Translations under genes and position numbers: made by a program
The notes under the pieces: model-generated
Told to the model about the DNA's origin: nothing
The model's database searches: none
The model's input: only the letters and a program-made list of their open reading frames with translations
In this document: in pieces, positions 11,814-23,746 of the stretch
Layout of the letters: each line of letters begins with the position of its first letter
How positions within the stretch are numbered: position 1 is the first letter of the stretch
Origin: Chamaelirium japonicum
Lineage: Eukaryota; Streptophyta; Magnoliopsida; Liliales; Melanthiaceae
Length of the DNA: 64,000 nt
Direction: 5' to 3'
NCBI GenBank assembly: GCA_947650365.1
Contig: CANTAL010000144.1
Coordinates: 687,001 to 751,000 of the forward strand

Positions 11814-13211
11814 TAGAATGGATCGTATGAAAGAATTAGAATGGATCGTACTTATGAATTAGATGGGATCGTATGAATGAATTAGATTGGATCGTATTAA
11901 TGAATTAGAATGGATCGTACGAATGAATTAGAATGGATACATTCGTGCGAATGAATTAGAATGGATCGTACGAAGGAATTAGAATGGATCGTACGAATGA
12001 ATTAGAATGGATACATTCGTGCAAAAGAATTAGAATGGATTGTATGAATGAATTAGAATGGATCTTAGAATGGATCGTACGAATGAGTAAGAATGGATCG
12101 TACGAATGAATTAGAAAGGATCTTACGAATGAATAAGAATGGATACATTCGTGCGAATGAATTAGAATGGATCGTGCGAATGAATTAGAATGGATCGTAC
12201 GAATGAATTAGAATAGATCGTATGAATGAATTAGAATAGATTGTGCGAATGAATTAGAATGGATCGTATGAATGAATTAGATTGGATCGTATGAATGAAT
12301 TAGAATGGATCGTGCGAATGAATTAGAATGGATCGTATGAATTAGAATGGATCGTACGAAGGAATTAGAATGTATCGTACGAATGAATTAGAATGGATCA
12401 TACGAATGGAATAGAATGGATCGTACGAAAGAATTAGAATGGATCATACGAAGGAATTAGAATGGATACATTCGTGCGAATGAATTAGAATGGATGGTAC
12501 GAATGAAATAGAATGGATACATTCGTGCGAATGAATTAGAATGGATCGTATGAATGAATTAGAATGGATCGTACGAAGGAATTAGAATGGAACGTACGAA
12601 TGAATTAGAATAGATTGTGCGAATGAATTAGAATGGATAGTACGAAGGAATTAGAATGGATCGTGCGAATGAATTAGAATGGATTGTACGAATGAATTAG
12701 AATGGATCGTGCGAATGAATTAGAATGGATCGTGCGAATGAATTAGAATGGAACGTATGAATGAATTAGATTGGATCGTATGAATGAATTAGAATGGATC
12801 GTGCGTCGTACGAATGAATTAGAATGGATCGCATTAATGAATTAGAATGGATCGTGCGAATGAATTAGAATGGATCGTACGAATAAATTAGAATGGATCG
12901 TATGAATGAATTAGAATGGATACATACCAATGAATTAGAATGGATCGTATGAATGAATTAGATTGGATCGTATGAATGAATTCGAATGGGTCGTGCGTCG
13001 TACGAATGAATTAGAATGGATCGTATTAACGAATTAGAATGGATCGTGCGAATGAATTAGAATGGATCGTACGAATGAAATAGAATGGATCGTACGATTG
13101 AATTAGCATGGATCGTGCGAATGAATTAGAATGGATCGTATGAATGAATTAGAATGGATCGTATGAATGAATTAGAATGGATTATGCGAATGAATTAGAA
13201 TGGATCGTACG
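11814..13211 (-). repeat. Antisense block, 1.4 kb, related to 8.4-9.4 kb
   Basis: Copy of the 8,399-9,425 block (offset 3,370) plus extra material. The junction GTGCGTCGTA at 12,801 and 12,993 marks another 192-bp local duplication. That junction contains a partly inverted CGTCGTACG core with no surviving sense unit, so it looks like a deleted micro-inversion. Confidence 0.9.
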
Positions 13212-13812
13212 GATCTATTCTATTTCATTCGTGTGATTCATTCTAATTCCTTCGTACGATCCATTCTTATTCATTCCCATGAATGTATCCATTCTAATTC
13301 ATACGTACGATCCAATCTAATTCATTTAAACGATCCAATCTAATTCATTCATACAATCCATTCTAATTCATTCGCACGAATTTATCCATTCTAATTCATT
13401 CGTATGATCCATTCTAATTCCTTCGTACGATCCATTCTAATTCATTTATACGATCCATTCTAATTCATTCGTACGATCCATTCTAATTCATTCGTACAAT
13501 CCAATCTAATTCCTTCGTACGATCCATTCTATTTCATTCGTACGATCCATTCTAATTCATTCATACGATCCATTCTAATTCATTAATACGATCCATTCTA
13601 ATTCATTCGTACGATCCATTCTAATTTATCCATTCTAATTCATTCGTACGATCCATTCTAATTCCTTCGTACGATCCATTCTAATTCATTCATACGATCC
13701 ATTCTAATTCATTCTTACGATCCATTCTAATTCCTTCGTACGATCCATTCTAATTCCTTCGTACGATCCATTCTAATTCCTTCGTACGATCCATTCTAAT
13801 TTCATTCGTATG
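13212..13812 (+). repeat. Sense block enriched in CCTTCG units
   Basis: Between about 13,640 and 13,800 most units carry TTCCTTCG in place of TTCATTCG, the clearest homogenised run of this subfamily. A truncated unit CTAATTTATCCATTC lies near 13,621. It ends CATTCGTATGGGATACATTTG. Confidence 0.88.
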
Positions 13813-14445
13813 GGATACATTTGTGCGAATGAATTAGAATGGATCGTACGAATGAATTAGAATCGATCGTACGAATGAAGTAGAATGGATCGTGCTAATG
13901 AATTAGAATTGATCGTACGAATGAATTAGAATAGATCGTACGAATGAATTAGAATGGATCGTGCGAATGAATTAGAATGGATCGTGCGAATGAATTAGAA
14001 TGGATCGTACAAATGAATTAGAATGGATCGTATGAATGAATTAGAATGGATCGTACGAAGGAATTAGAATGGATCGTATGAATGAATTAGAATGGATCGT
14101 ATGAATAAATTAGATTGGATCGTATGAATGAATTAGAAAGGATCGGATTGAATTAGAATGAATGCATTCATGCGAATGAATTAGAATGGATCGTACGAAT
14201 GAATTAGAATGGATTGTAAGAATGAATTAGAATGGATCGTGCTAATGAATTAGAATGGATCGTACGAATGAATTAGAATAGATTGTGCGAATGAATTAGA
14301 ATGGATCGTACAAATGAATTTGAATGGATACATTCGTGCGAATGAATTAGAATGGATCGTACGAATGAATTAGAATGGATCGTACGAATGAATTAGAATA
14401 GTTTGTGCGAATAAATTAGAATGGATCGTATGAATGAATTAGATT
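13813..14445 (-). repeat. Antisense block, about 0.63 kb
   Basis: Antisense units, 28-mers near 13,815, 14,158 and 14,325. A shortened unit at about 14,143 (GGATCGGATTGAATTAG) is followed by GAATGAATGCATTCATGCG, a decayed 28-mer with a local NsiI-like palindrome ATGCAT. Confidence 0.87.
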
Positions 14446-15112
14446 ACGATCCATTCTATTTTATTCGTATGATCCATTCTAATTCCTTCATACAATCCAT
14501 TCTAATTCATTCGTACGATCCATTCTAATTCATTCGTACAATCCATTCTATTTCATTCGTTCGATCCATTCTTACTCATTCGTATGATCCATTCTAATTC
14601 ATTCATACGATCCATTCTAATTCATTCATACGATCCATTTTAATTCATTCGTACGATCCATTCTAATTCATTTGCATGATCCATTCTAATTCATTCATAC
14701 GATCCATTCTAATTCGTACGATCCATTCTAATTCCTTTATACGATCCATTCTAATTCCTTCGTACGATCCATTCTAATTCCTTCGTACGATCCATTCTAT
14801 TTCATTCGTATGATCCATTCTAATTCCTTTGTACGATCCATTCTAATTCCTTCGTACGATCAATTCTATTTCATTCGTATGATCCATTCTAATTCCTTCG
14901 TACGATCCATTCTTATTCATTCCCATGAATGTATCCATTCTAATTCATACGTACAATCCATTCTAATTCATTTATACGATCCAATCTAATTCATTCATAC
15001 AATCCATTCTAATTCATTTGCACGAATTTATCCATTCAAATTCATTCGTACGATCCATTCAAATTCATTCGCACGAATGTATCCATTCTAATTCATTCGT
15101 ACGATCCATTCC
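14446..15112 (+). repeat. Sense block, about 0.67 kb
   Basis: TATTTC/TTACTC pair near 14,550-14,580, a truncated unit CTAATTCGTACGATCC near 14,710, then alternating CCTTCG and TATTTC units (about 14,730-14,890). Last unit is cut to GATCCATTCC and joined to GTGCGAATG. Confidence 0.87.
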
Positions 15113-15675
15113 GTGCGAATGAATTAGAATGGATCGTACGAATGAATTAGAATGGATCGTATGAATGAATTAGATTGGATCGTATGAATGAATTAGAATG
15201 GATCGTACGAATGAATTAGAATGGATCGTACGAAGGAATTAGAATGGATCGTGTAAATAAATTAGAATGGATCGTACGTATGAATTAGAATGGATACATT
15301 CAATGAATTAGAATGGATACATTCATGCGAATGAATTAGAATGGATCGTACGAATGAGTAAGAATGGATCGTACGAATGAAATAGAATGGATTGTACGAA
15401 TGAATTAGAATGGATCGTACGAATGAATTAGAATGGAAACATTCTTGCGAATGAATTAGAATGGATCGTGTGAAAGAATTAGAATGGATTGTATGAATGA
15501 ATTAGAATGGATCGTATGAATGAATTAGAATGGATCGTACGAGTGAATTAGATTGGATTGTATGAATGAATTAGAATGGGTCGTGCGAATGAATTAGAAT
15601 GGATCGTACGAATAAATTAGAATGGATCATATGAATGAATTAGAATGGATCGTACAAAGGATGGATACATTCGTG
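15113..15675 (-). repeat. Antisense block, about 0.56 kb
   Basis: Antisense units with a collapsed pair near 15,295-15,320 (ATACATTCAATGAATTAG, where a 28-mer lost its core) and the GGATGGATACATTCGTGACG exit that matches 9,715 on its left and position 61 on its right. Confidence 0.87.
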
Positions 15676-16019
15676 ACGATCCATTCTAATTCATTCATAC
15701 AATCCATTCTAATTCATTCGCACGTACGAATGAATTAGAATGGATCGTGCGAATGAATTAGAATGGATCGTATGAATGAATTAGAATAGATTGTGCGAAT
15801 GAATTAGAATGGATCGTGCGAATGAATTAGAATGGATCGTACGAATGAATTAGAATGGATACATTCGTGCGTTCTAATTTATTCATACGATCCATTCTAA
15901 TTCATTCGCACGAATGTATCCATTCTAATTCATTCGTACGATCCATTCTAATTCCTTCGTACGATCCATTCTAATTCGTAGGAAGGAATTAGAATGGATC
16001 GTACGAAGGAATTAGAATA
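15676..16019. repeat. Cluster of four microblocks (+,-,+,-)
   Basis: Sense 15,676-15,722, antisense 15,723-15,870, sense 15,871-15,979, antisense 15,980-16,019. First pair copies 68-408 in structure; the second pair copies 2,515-2,664 and 7,731-7,880. Here the previously separate miniatures lie side by side. Confidence 0.85.
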
Positions 16020-18202
16020 TACGATCTATTCTAATTCATTCGTACGATCCATTCTAATTCATTTGCACGATCCATTCGAATTCACTCATACGATCCATTC
16101 TAATTCATTCGTTTGATCCATTCTAATTCATTTGTATCCATTCTATTTCATTCGTACGATCCATTCATACTCATTCATATGATCCATTCTAATTCATTCG
16201 CACGATCTATTCTAATTCATTCATACAATCTATTCTAATTCTTTCACACGATCCATTCTAATTCATTCGTATGATCCATTCTAATTCATTCGTACAATCC
16301 ATTCTATTTCATTCGTACGATCCATTCTTACTCATTCGTACGATCTATTCTAATTCATTCATACGATCCATTCTAATTCATTCGTACGATCTATTCTATT
16401 TCATTCGTACGATCCATTCTAATTCATTCGTATGATCCATTCTAATTCATTCGCACGATCCATTCAAATTCACTCATACGATCCATTCTAATTCATTCGT
16501 ATGATCCATTCTAATTCATTTGTATCCATTCTATTTCATTCGCACGATCTATTCAAATTAATTCGCACGAATGTATCCATTCTAATTCCTTCATACGATC
16601 CATTCTAATTCCTTCGTACGAATCATTCTTACTCATTCGTACGATCCATTCTAATTCATTCGCACGAATATATCCATTCTAATTCCTTCGTACGATCCAT
16701 TCTAATTCCATTCTAATTCATTCGTACAATCCATTCTATTTCATTCGTACGATCCATTCTTACTCATTCGTACGATCCAATCTAATTCATTCGCACGAAT
16801 GTATCCATTCTAATTTATTCGTACGATCCATTCTAATTCATTCGTACGATCCATTCTAATTCATTCATACGATCCATTCTAATTCATTCATACGATCCAT
16901 TCTAATTCTTTCACACGATCCATTCTAATTCATTCGTACGATCCATTCTAATTCATTCGTACAATCCATTCTATTTTATTCGTACGATCCATTCGTATGA
17001 TCCATTCTAATTCATTCGCACGAATGTATCCATTCTAATTCATTCATATGATCCATTCTAATTCATTCGTACAATCCATTCTATTTCATTCGTACGATCC
17101 ATTCTTACTCATTCGTATGATCCATTCTAATTCATTTGCACGAATGTATCCATTCTAATTCATTCGTACGATCCATTCTAATTCTTTCGTACGATCCATT
17201 CTAATTCATTCGTACACTCCATTCTAATTCATTCGCACGAATTTATCCATTCTAATTCATTCGAACGATCCATTCTAATTCATTCGCACAATCTATTCTA
17301 ATTCATTCGTACGTTCCATTCTAATTCATTACATACAATCCATTCTAATTCATTCGCACAATCTATTCTAATTCATTCGTACGATCCATTCTAATTCCTT
17401 TGTACGATCCATTCTAATTCATTCGTACGATCAATTCTTATTCATTCGTACAATCCATTCTAATTCATTCATACGATCCATTCTAATTCATTCATACGAT
17501 CTATTCTAATTCTTTCACACAAATGTATCCATTCTAAGTCATTCGTACGATCCATTCTAATTCCTTCGTACGATCCATTCTAATTCCTTCGTACGATCTA
17601 TTCTAATTCATTTGTACGATCCATTCTAATTCATTCGTACGATCTATTCTAATTCATTCGTACGATCCATTCTAATTCATTCGTATGAATATATCCATTC
17701 TAATTCATTCATACAATTTATTCTAATTCATTCGTACGATCCATTCTAATTCATTCGTACAATCCATTCTATTTCATTCGTACGATCCATTCTTACTCAT
17801 TCGTATGATCCATTCTAATTCATTCGCACGAATGTATCTATTCTAATTCGTTCGTACGATCCATTCTAATTCATTCGCACGATCCATTCTAATTCATTCA
17901 TACGATCTATTCTAATTCATTCATACGATCCATTCTAAGTCATTCGTATGATCTATTGTAATTCATTCGCACGATCCATTCGAATTCACTCATACGATCC
18001 ATTCTAATTCATTCGTATGATCCATTCTAATTCATTTGTATCTATTCTATTTCATTCGCACGATCCATTCGAATTCATTCGCACGAATGTATACATTCTA
18101 ATTCATTCATACGATCCATTCTAATTCATTCATACAACCTATTCTTACTCATTCGTATGATCCATTCTAATTCATTTGCACGAATATATCCATTCTAATT
18201 CA
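16020..18202 (+). repeat. Sense block, 2.18 kb, related to 28.3-29.4 and 48.3-49.5 kb
   Basis: Rich in TATTTC/TTACTC pairs and in the GAATTCACTC module (near 16,070, 16,460 and 17,985). A short unit AATTCCATTC at 16,706 is a landmark shared with 21,011, 24,771, 28,305 and 48,321. TTCATTAC at 17,325 matches 28,961 and 48,950. It ends CTAATTCAATGGATCG. Confidence 0.92.
17022..17141 (+). repeat. 120-bp composite module (28+4x23), example 1
   Basis: One 28-mer, one plain unit, one TATTTC unit preceded by TACAATCC, one TTACTC unit and one plain unit, then the next 28-mer starts exactly 120 bp later. Other exact 120-bp intervals: 21,337-21,456, 25,097-25,216, 45,375-45,494 and 48,647-48,766. A near copy at 28,659-28,777 is 119 bp because one base of CCATTCTATTT is missing. 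Confidence 0.9.
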
Positions 18203-19453
18203 ATGGATCGTATGAATGAATTAGAATGGATAGTACGAATGAATTAGATTGAATCGTATGAATGAATTAGAATGGATCGTACGGATGAGTAAGAATGGAT
18301 CGTACGAATGAAATAGAATGGATTGTACGAATGAATTGGAATGGATCGTACGAATGAATTAGAATGGATCGTGTGAAAGAATTAGAATGGATTGTATGAA
18401 TGAATTAGAATGGATCGTATGAATGAATTAGAATGGATCGTACGAATGAATTAGAATGGATTGTACGAATGAATTAGAATGAATCGTACGAATGAATTAG
18501 AATGGATACATTCGTGCGAATGAATTAGAATGGATCATACGAATGAGTAAGAATGGATCGTACGAATGAATTAGAATGGATCGTATGAATGAATTAAAAT
18601 TGATCATGCGAATGAATTAGAATGGATTGTGCGAATGAATTAGAATGGATCGTACGAATGAATTAGAATGGATACATTCGTGCGAATGAATTAGAATGGA
18701 TCATACGAATAAGTAAGACTGGATCGTACGTATGTATTCGTGCAAATGAATTAGAATGGATCGTATGTATGAATGAATTAGAATGGATCGTACGAATGAG
18801 TAAGAATGGATCGTACGAATGAAATAGAATGGATTGTACGAATGAATTCGAATGGATCGTACGAATGAATTAGAATGGATCATACGAATGAATTAGAATG
18901 GATACATTCGTGCGAATGAATTAGAATGGATCGTACGAATGAGTAAGAATGGATGGTACGAATGAAATAGAATGGATTGTACGAATGAATTAGAATGGAT
19001 TCATTCGTGCGAATGAATTAGAATGGATCGTGCGAATGAATTAGAATAGATTGAGCGAATGAATTAGAATGGAAAGGATACATTCGTGCGAATGAATTAG
19101 AATGGATCGTGCAAATAAATTAGAATGGATCGTACGAATAAATTAGAATGGATCGTATGAATGAGTAAGAATGGATCGTACGAATGAATTAGAATGGATC
19201 GTACGAATGAATTAGAATAGACTGTGCGAATGAAATAGAATCGTACGAAAGAATTAGAATGGATCGTACGAATGAATTAGAATAGATTATGCGAATGAAT
19301 TAGAATGGATCGTGCGAATGAATTAGAATGGATCGTACGAATGAATTAGAATGGATACATTGGTGCGAATGAATTAGAATGGATCGTACGAATGAATTAG
19401 AATGGATCGTATGAATGAATTAGAATGGATACATTCGTGCGAATGAATTAGAG
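18203..19453 (-). repeat. Antisense block, 1.25 kb
   Basis: Antisense equivalents of the TTACTC and TATTTC units (GAGTAAG, GAAATAG) recur five to six times with 28-mers between them. Truncations at about 18,735-18,760 and 19,072-19,084 (GGAAAGGATACATTCG). Exits at GAATTAGAGTACGATCC, the same odd edge as at 36,747 and 56,107. Confidence 0.9.
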
Positions 19454-22213
19454 TACGATCCAGTCTTACTCATTCGTATGATCCATTCTAATTCATTCGC
19501 ACGAATGTATGCATTCTAATTCATTCGTACGATCCATTCTAATTCATTCATACGATCCATTCTAATTCATTCGCACGATCCATTCTAATTCAATCGCACC
19601 ATTCTAATTCATTCACACAATCTATTCTAATTCATTCGTACGATCAATTCTAATTCATTCGTACGATCCATTCTAATTCATTCGTACGAACTATTCTAAT
19701 TCATTCGTACGATCCATTCTAATTCATTCATACGATCCAATCTAATTCATAAGTATGATCCATTCTTACGCATTCGTATGATCCATTCTAATTCATTCGC
19801 ACGAATGTATCCATTCTAATTCATTTGTACGGTCCATTCTAATTCATTCGTACAATCCATTCTAATTCATTCGTACGATCCATTCTATTTCCTTCGTACG
19901 ATCTACTCTAATTCATTCATACGATCCATTCTAATTCATTCGTACGATCCATTCTAATTCATTCGCACGAATGTATCCATTCTAATTGATACGTACAATC
20001 CATTCTATTTCATTCGTACGATCCATTCTTACTCATTCGTACGATCCATTCTAATTCATTCTCACGAATGTATCCATTCTAATTCATTCGTACGATCCAT
20101 TCTAATTCATTCATACGATCCATTCTAATTCATTCATACAATCCATTCTAATTCTTTCACACGATCCATTCTAATTCATTCGCACAATCTATTTTAATTC
20201 ATTCGTTACGATCCATTCAAATTCCTTCGTACGATCCATTCTATTTCATTACTACGATCCATTCTTACTCATTCGTACGATCCATTCTAATTCATTCGCA
20301 CGAATGTATCCATTCTAATTCCTTCGTACGATCCATTCTAACTCCTTCGTAAGAATCATTCTTACTCATTCGTATGATCCATTCTAATTCATTCGCACGA
20401 ATGTATCCATTCTAATTCCTTCGTACGATCCATTCTAATTCATATGATCTATTCTATTTCATTCGTACAATCCATTCTTACTCATTAGCACGATCCATTC
20501 TAAGTCATTTGTACAATCCTTACTAATTCATTCGCACGATCCATTCGAATTCACTCATACGATCCATTCTAATTCATTCGTATGATCCATTCTAATTCAT
20601 TTGTATCCATTCTATTTCATTTGCACGATCCATTCGAATTCATTCGCACGATCCATTCTAATTCATTTGTATCCATTCTAATTCATTCGTATGATCTATT
20701 CTAATTCATTCGTACGATTCATTCTAATTCATTCGTATGATCCATTCTAATTCATTCGCACGATCCATTCGAATTCACTCATATGATCCATTCTAATTCA
20801 TTCGTATGATCTATTCTAATTCATTTGTATCCATTCAATTTCATTCGCACGATACATTCGAATTCATTCGCACGAATGTATCCATTCTAATTCCTTCGTA
20901 CGATCCATTCTAATTCCTTCGTACGAATCATTCTTACTCATTCGTACGATCCATTCTAATTCATTCGCACGAATGTATCCACTCTAATTCCTTTGTACGA
21001 TCCATTCTAATTCCATTCTAATTCATTCGTACAATCCATTCTATTTCATTCGTACGATCCATTCTTACTCATTCGTACGATCCATTCAAATTCATTCGCA
21101 CGAATGCATCCATTCTAATTCATTCGTACGATCCGTTCTAATTCATTCGTACGATCCATTCTAATTCATTCATACGATCCATTCTAATTCATTCATACGA
21201 TCCATTCTAATTCTTTCACACGATCCATTCTAATTCATTCGTACGATCCATTCTAATTCATTCGTACAATCCATTCTATTTCATTCGTACGATCCATTCT
21301 TACTCATTCGTACGAACCATTCTAATTCATTCGCACGAATGTATCCATATTAATTCATTCGTACGATCCATTCTAATTCATTCGTACAATCCATTCTATT
21401 TCATTCGTACGATCCATTCTTACTCATTCGTATGATCCATTCTAATTCATTCACACGAATGTATCCATTCTAATTCATTCGTACGATCCATTCTAATTCA
21501 TTCGTACGATCCATTCTAATTCGTTCATACGATCGCACTATCCACTCTAATTCATTCATACGATCCATTCTAATTCATTCGCACAATCTATTTTAATTCA
21601 TTCGTTACGATCCATTCTAATTCCTTCGTACGATCCATTCTATTTCATTCCTACGATCCATTCTTACTCATTCGTACGATCCATTCTAATTCATTCGCAC
21701 GAATGTATCCATTCTAATTCCTTCGTACGATCCATTCTAATTCATTCGTACGAATCATTCTTACTCCTTCGTACGATCCATTCTAATTCATATGATCTAT
21801 TCTATTTCATTTGTACGATCCATTCTTACTCATTAGCACGATCCATTCTAATTCATTTGTACAATCCTTTCTAATTCATTCGAACGATCCATTCGAATTC
21901 ACTCATACGATCCATTCTAATTCATTCGTATGATCCATTCTAATTCATTTGTATACATTCAAATTCATTCGCACGATCCATTCAAATTCATTCGCACGAT
22001 CCATTCTATTTTCCATTCTAATTCATTCATACGATTCACTCTAATTCATTCGCACGAATGTATCCATTCCAATTCATTCGTACGATCCATTCTAACTCAT
22101 TCGCACTATCCATTCTAATTCATTCATACGATCCATTCTAATTCATTCGCACAATCTATTCTAATTCATTCGTTATGATCCATTCTAATTCATTCGTACG
22201 ATCCATTCTAATT
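19454..22213 (+). repeat. Sense block, 2.76 kb
   Basis: Contains complete or partial 112-bp GAATTC modules at 20,538, 20,765 and 21,892, TATTTC/TTACTC pairs throughout, and CATACGATCGCACTATCC near 21,530 (shared with 25,283 and 48,120). From about 20.8 kb on it parallels the next sense block at offsets of 3,760 falling to 3,668. Confidence 0.92.
20538..20649 (+). repeat. 112-bp GAATTC module, copy 1
   Basis: Five units of 23, 23, 20, 23 and 23 bp: a CGAATTCACTC unit, a plain unit, a CATTTGTATCC unit that has lost 3 bp, a TATTTC unit, and a CGAATTCATTC unit. Length is exactly 112 bp here and at 25,554-25,665, 31,313-31,424, 36,410-36,521, 42,067-42,178, 44,799-44,910, 51,118-51,229 and 61,006-61,117. 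Truncated versions are at about 16,449, 17,964, 20,765, 21,892, 24,134, 24,530, 27,718 and 28,107. Confidence 0.9.
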
Positions 22214-22230
22214 AATAAATTAGAATGGAT
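22201..22230. other. Hairpin junction, 13-bp perfect arms, spacer AATA
   Basis: Sense ATCCATTCTAATT, spacer AATA, antisense AATTAGAATGGAT. Beyond the arms pairing continues with one mismatch. The sense unit is broken at its TAATT and continued directly by an antisense unit broken at the same point. A second copy is centred at 25,882-25,885. Confidence 0.93.
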
Positions 22231-23746
22231 TGTACGAATGAATTAGAATGGATCATATGAATGAATTAGAACGGGTGGTATGATTGAATTAGATTGGATC
22301 GTATGAATGAACTAGAATGGATCGTACGAATGAATTAGAATGGATCGTACGAATGAATTAGAATGGATCGTACGAATGAATTAGAATGGATCGTGCGAAT
22401 GAATTAGAATAGATTGTGCGAATGAATTAGAATGGATTGTATGAATGAATTAGAATGGATCTACGAAGGAATTAGAATGGATACATTCATGCGAATGAAT
22501 TAGAATGGATTGTACGAATGAATTAGAATGGATACATTCGTGCAAATGAATTAGAATGGATCGTATGAATGAATTAGAATGGATTGTGCGAATGAATTAG
22601 AATGGATACATTCGTGCGAATGAATTAGAATGGATCATACGAATGAATTAGAATAGATCGTAACGAATGTATTAGAATAGATTGTATGAATGAATTAGAA
22701 TGGATCGTATGAATGAATTAGAATGGATCATACGAAGGAATTAGAATGGATCGTACGAATGAATTAGAATGGATCGTACGAATGAATTAGAATGGATCAT
22801 ACGAATGAGTAAGAATGGATCGTACGAATGAAATAGAATGGATTATACGAATGAATTAGAATGGATCGTAGCAATGAATTAGAATGGATCGTATGAATGA
22901 ATTAGAATGGATCGTACGAATGAAATAGAATGGATCGTACGAATGAATTAGAATGGATCGTACGAATGAATTAGAATGGATCGTACGAATGAATTAGAAT
23001 GGATCGTACGAGTGAGTAAGAATGGATCGTACGAATGAAATAGAATGGAATGTACGAATGAATTAGAATGGATCGTACGAATGAACTAGAATGGATCTGG
23101 ATCGTACGAATGAAATAGAATGGATACATTCGTGCGAATGAATTAGAATGGATCGTGCGAATGAACTAGAATGGATCGTACGAATGAATTAGAATGGATC
23201 GTCCGAATGAATTAGAATGGATCGTATGAGTGAATTCGAATGGATCGTGCGAATTAATTAGAATGGATTGTACCAATGAATTAGAATGGATCGGATACAT
23301 TCGTTCGAATGAATTAGAATGGATCGTGCGAATGAATTAGAATGGATCGTACGAATGAATTAGAATGGTTCGTACGAATGAAATAGAATAGATCGTACGA
23401 ATGAATTAGAATGGTTACATTCGTGCGAATGAATTAGAATGGATCGTATGAATGAATTAAGTGGATCATATGAATGAATTAGAATGGATCGGATACATTC
23501 GTGCGAATGAATTCGAATGGATCGGATACATTCGTGCGAATGAATTAGAATGGATCGTGCGAATGAATTAGAATGGATCGTACGAATGAATTAGAATGGA
23601 TCGCACGAATGAAATTGAATGGATCATATGAATGAATTAGAATGGATATATTCGTGCGAATGAATTAGAATGGATCGTATGAATGAATTAGAATGGATCG
23701 TAGTTATGAATTATAATGGATCGTACGAATGAATTAGAATGGATAC
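22214..23746 (-). repeat. Antisense block, 1.53 kb, copied at 25.9-27.3 kb
   Basis: Matches the 25,882-27,336 block over its full length: both start with the AATNAATTAG junction, share GAACGG(G/A)TGGTATGATTG, the fused ATGGATCTGG (23,091 and 26,713, offset 3,622), repeated GGATCGGATACATTCG short units, and end at GGATACACGATCC (23,741 and 27,331, offset 3,590). Confidence 0.94.

Noticed and set aside
18701-18883. Minus-strand open frame of 60 codons, and a second at 54,583-54,798
   Set aside because: Both lie in antisense blocks and read the same repeat-derived peptide. They confirm block orientation and nothing more.
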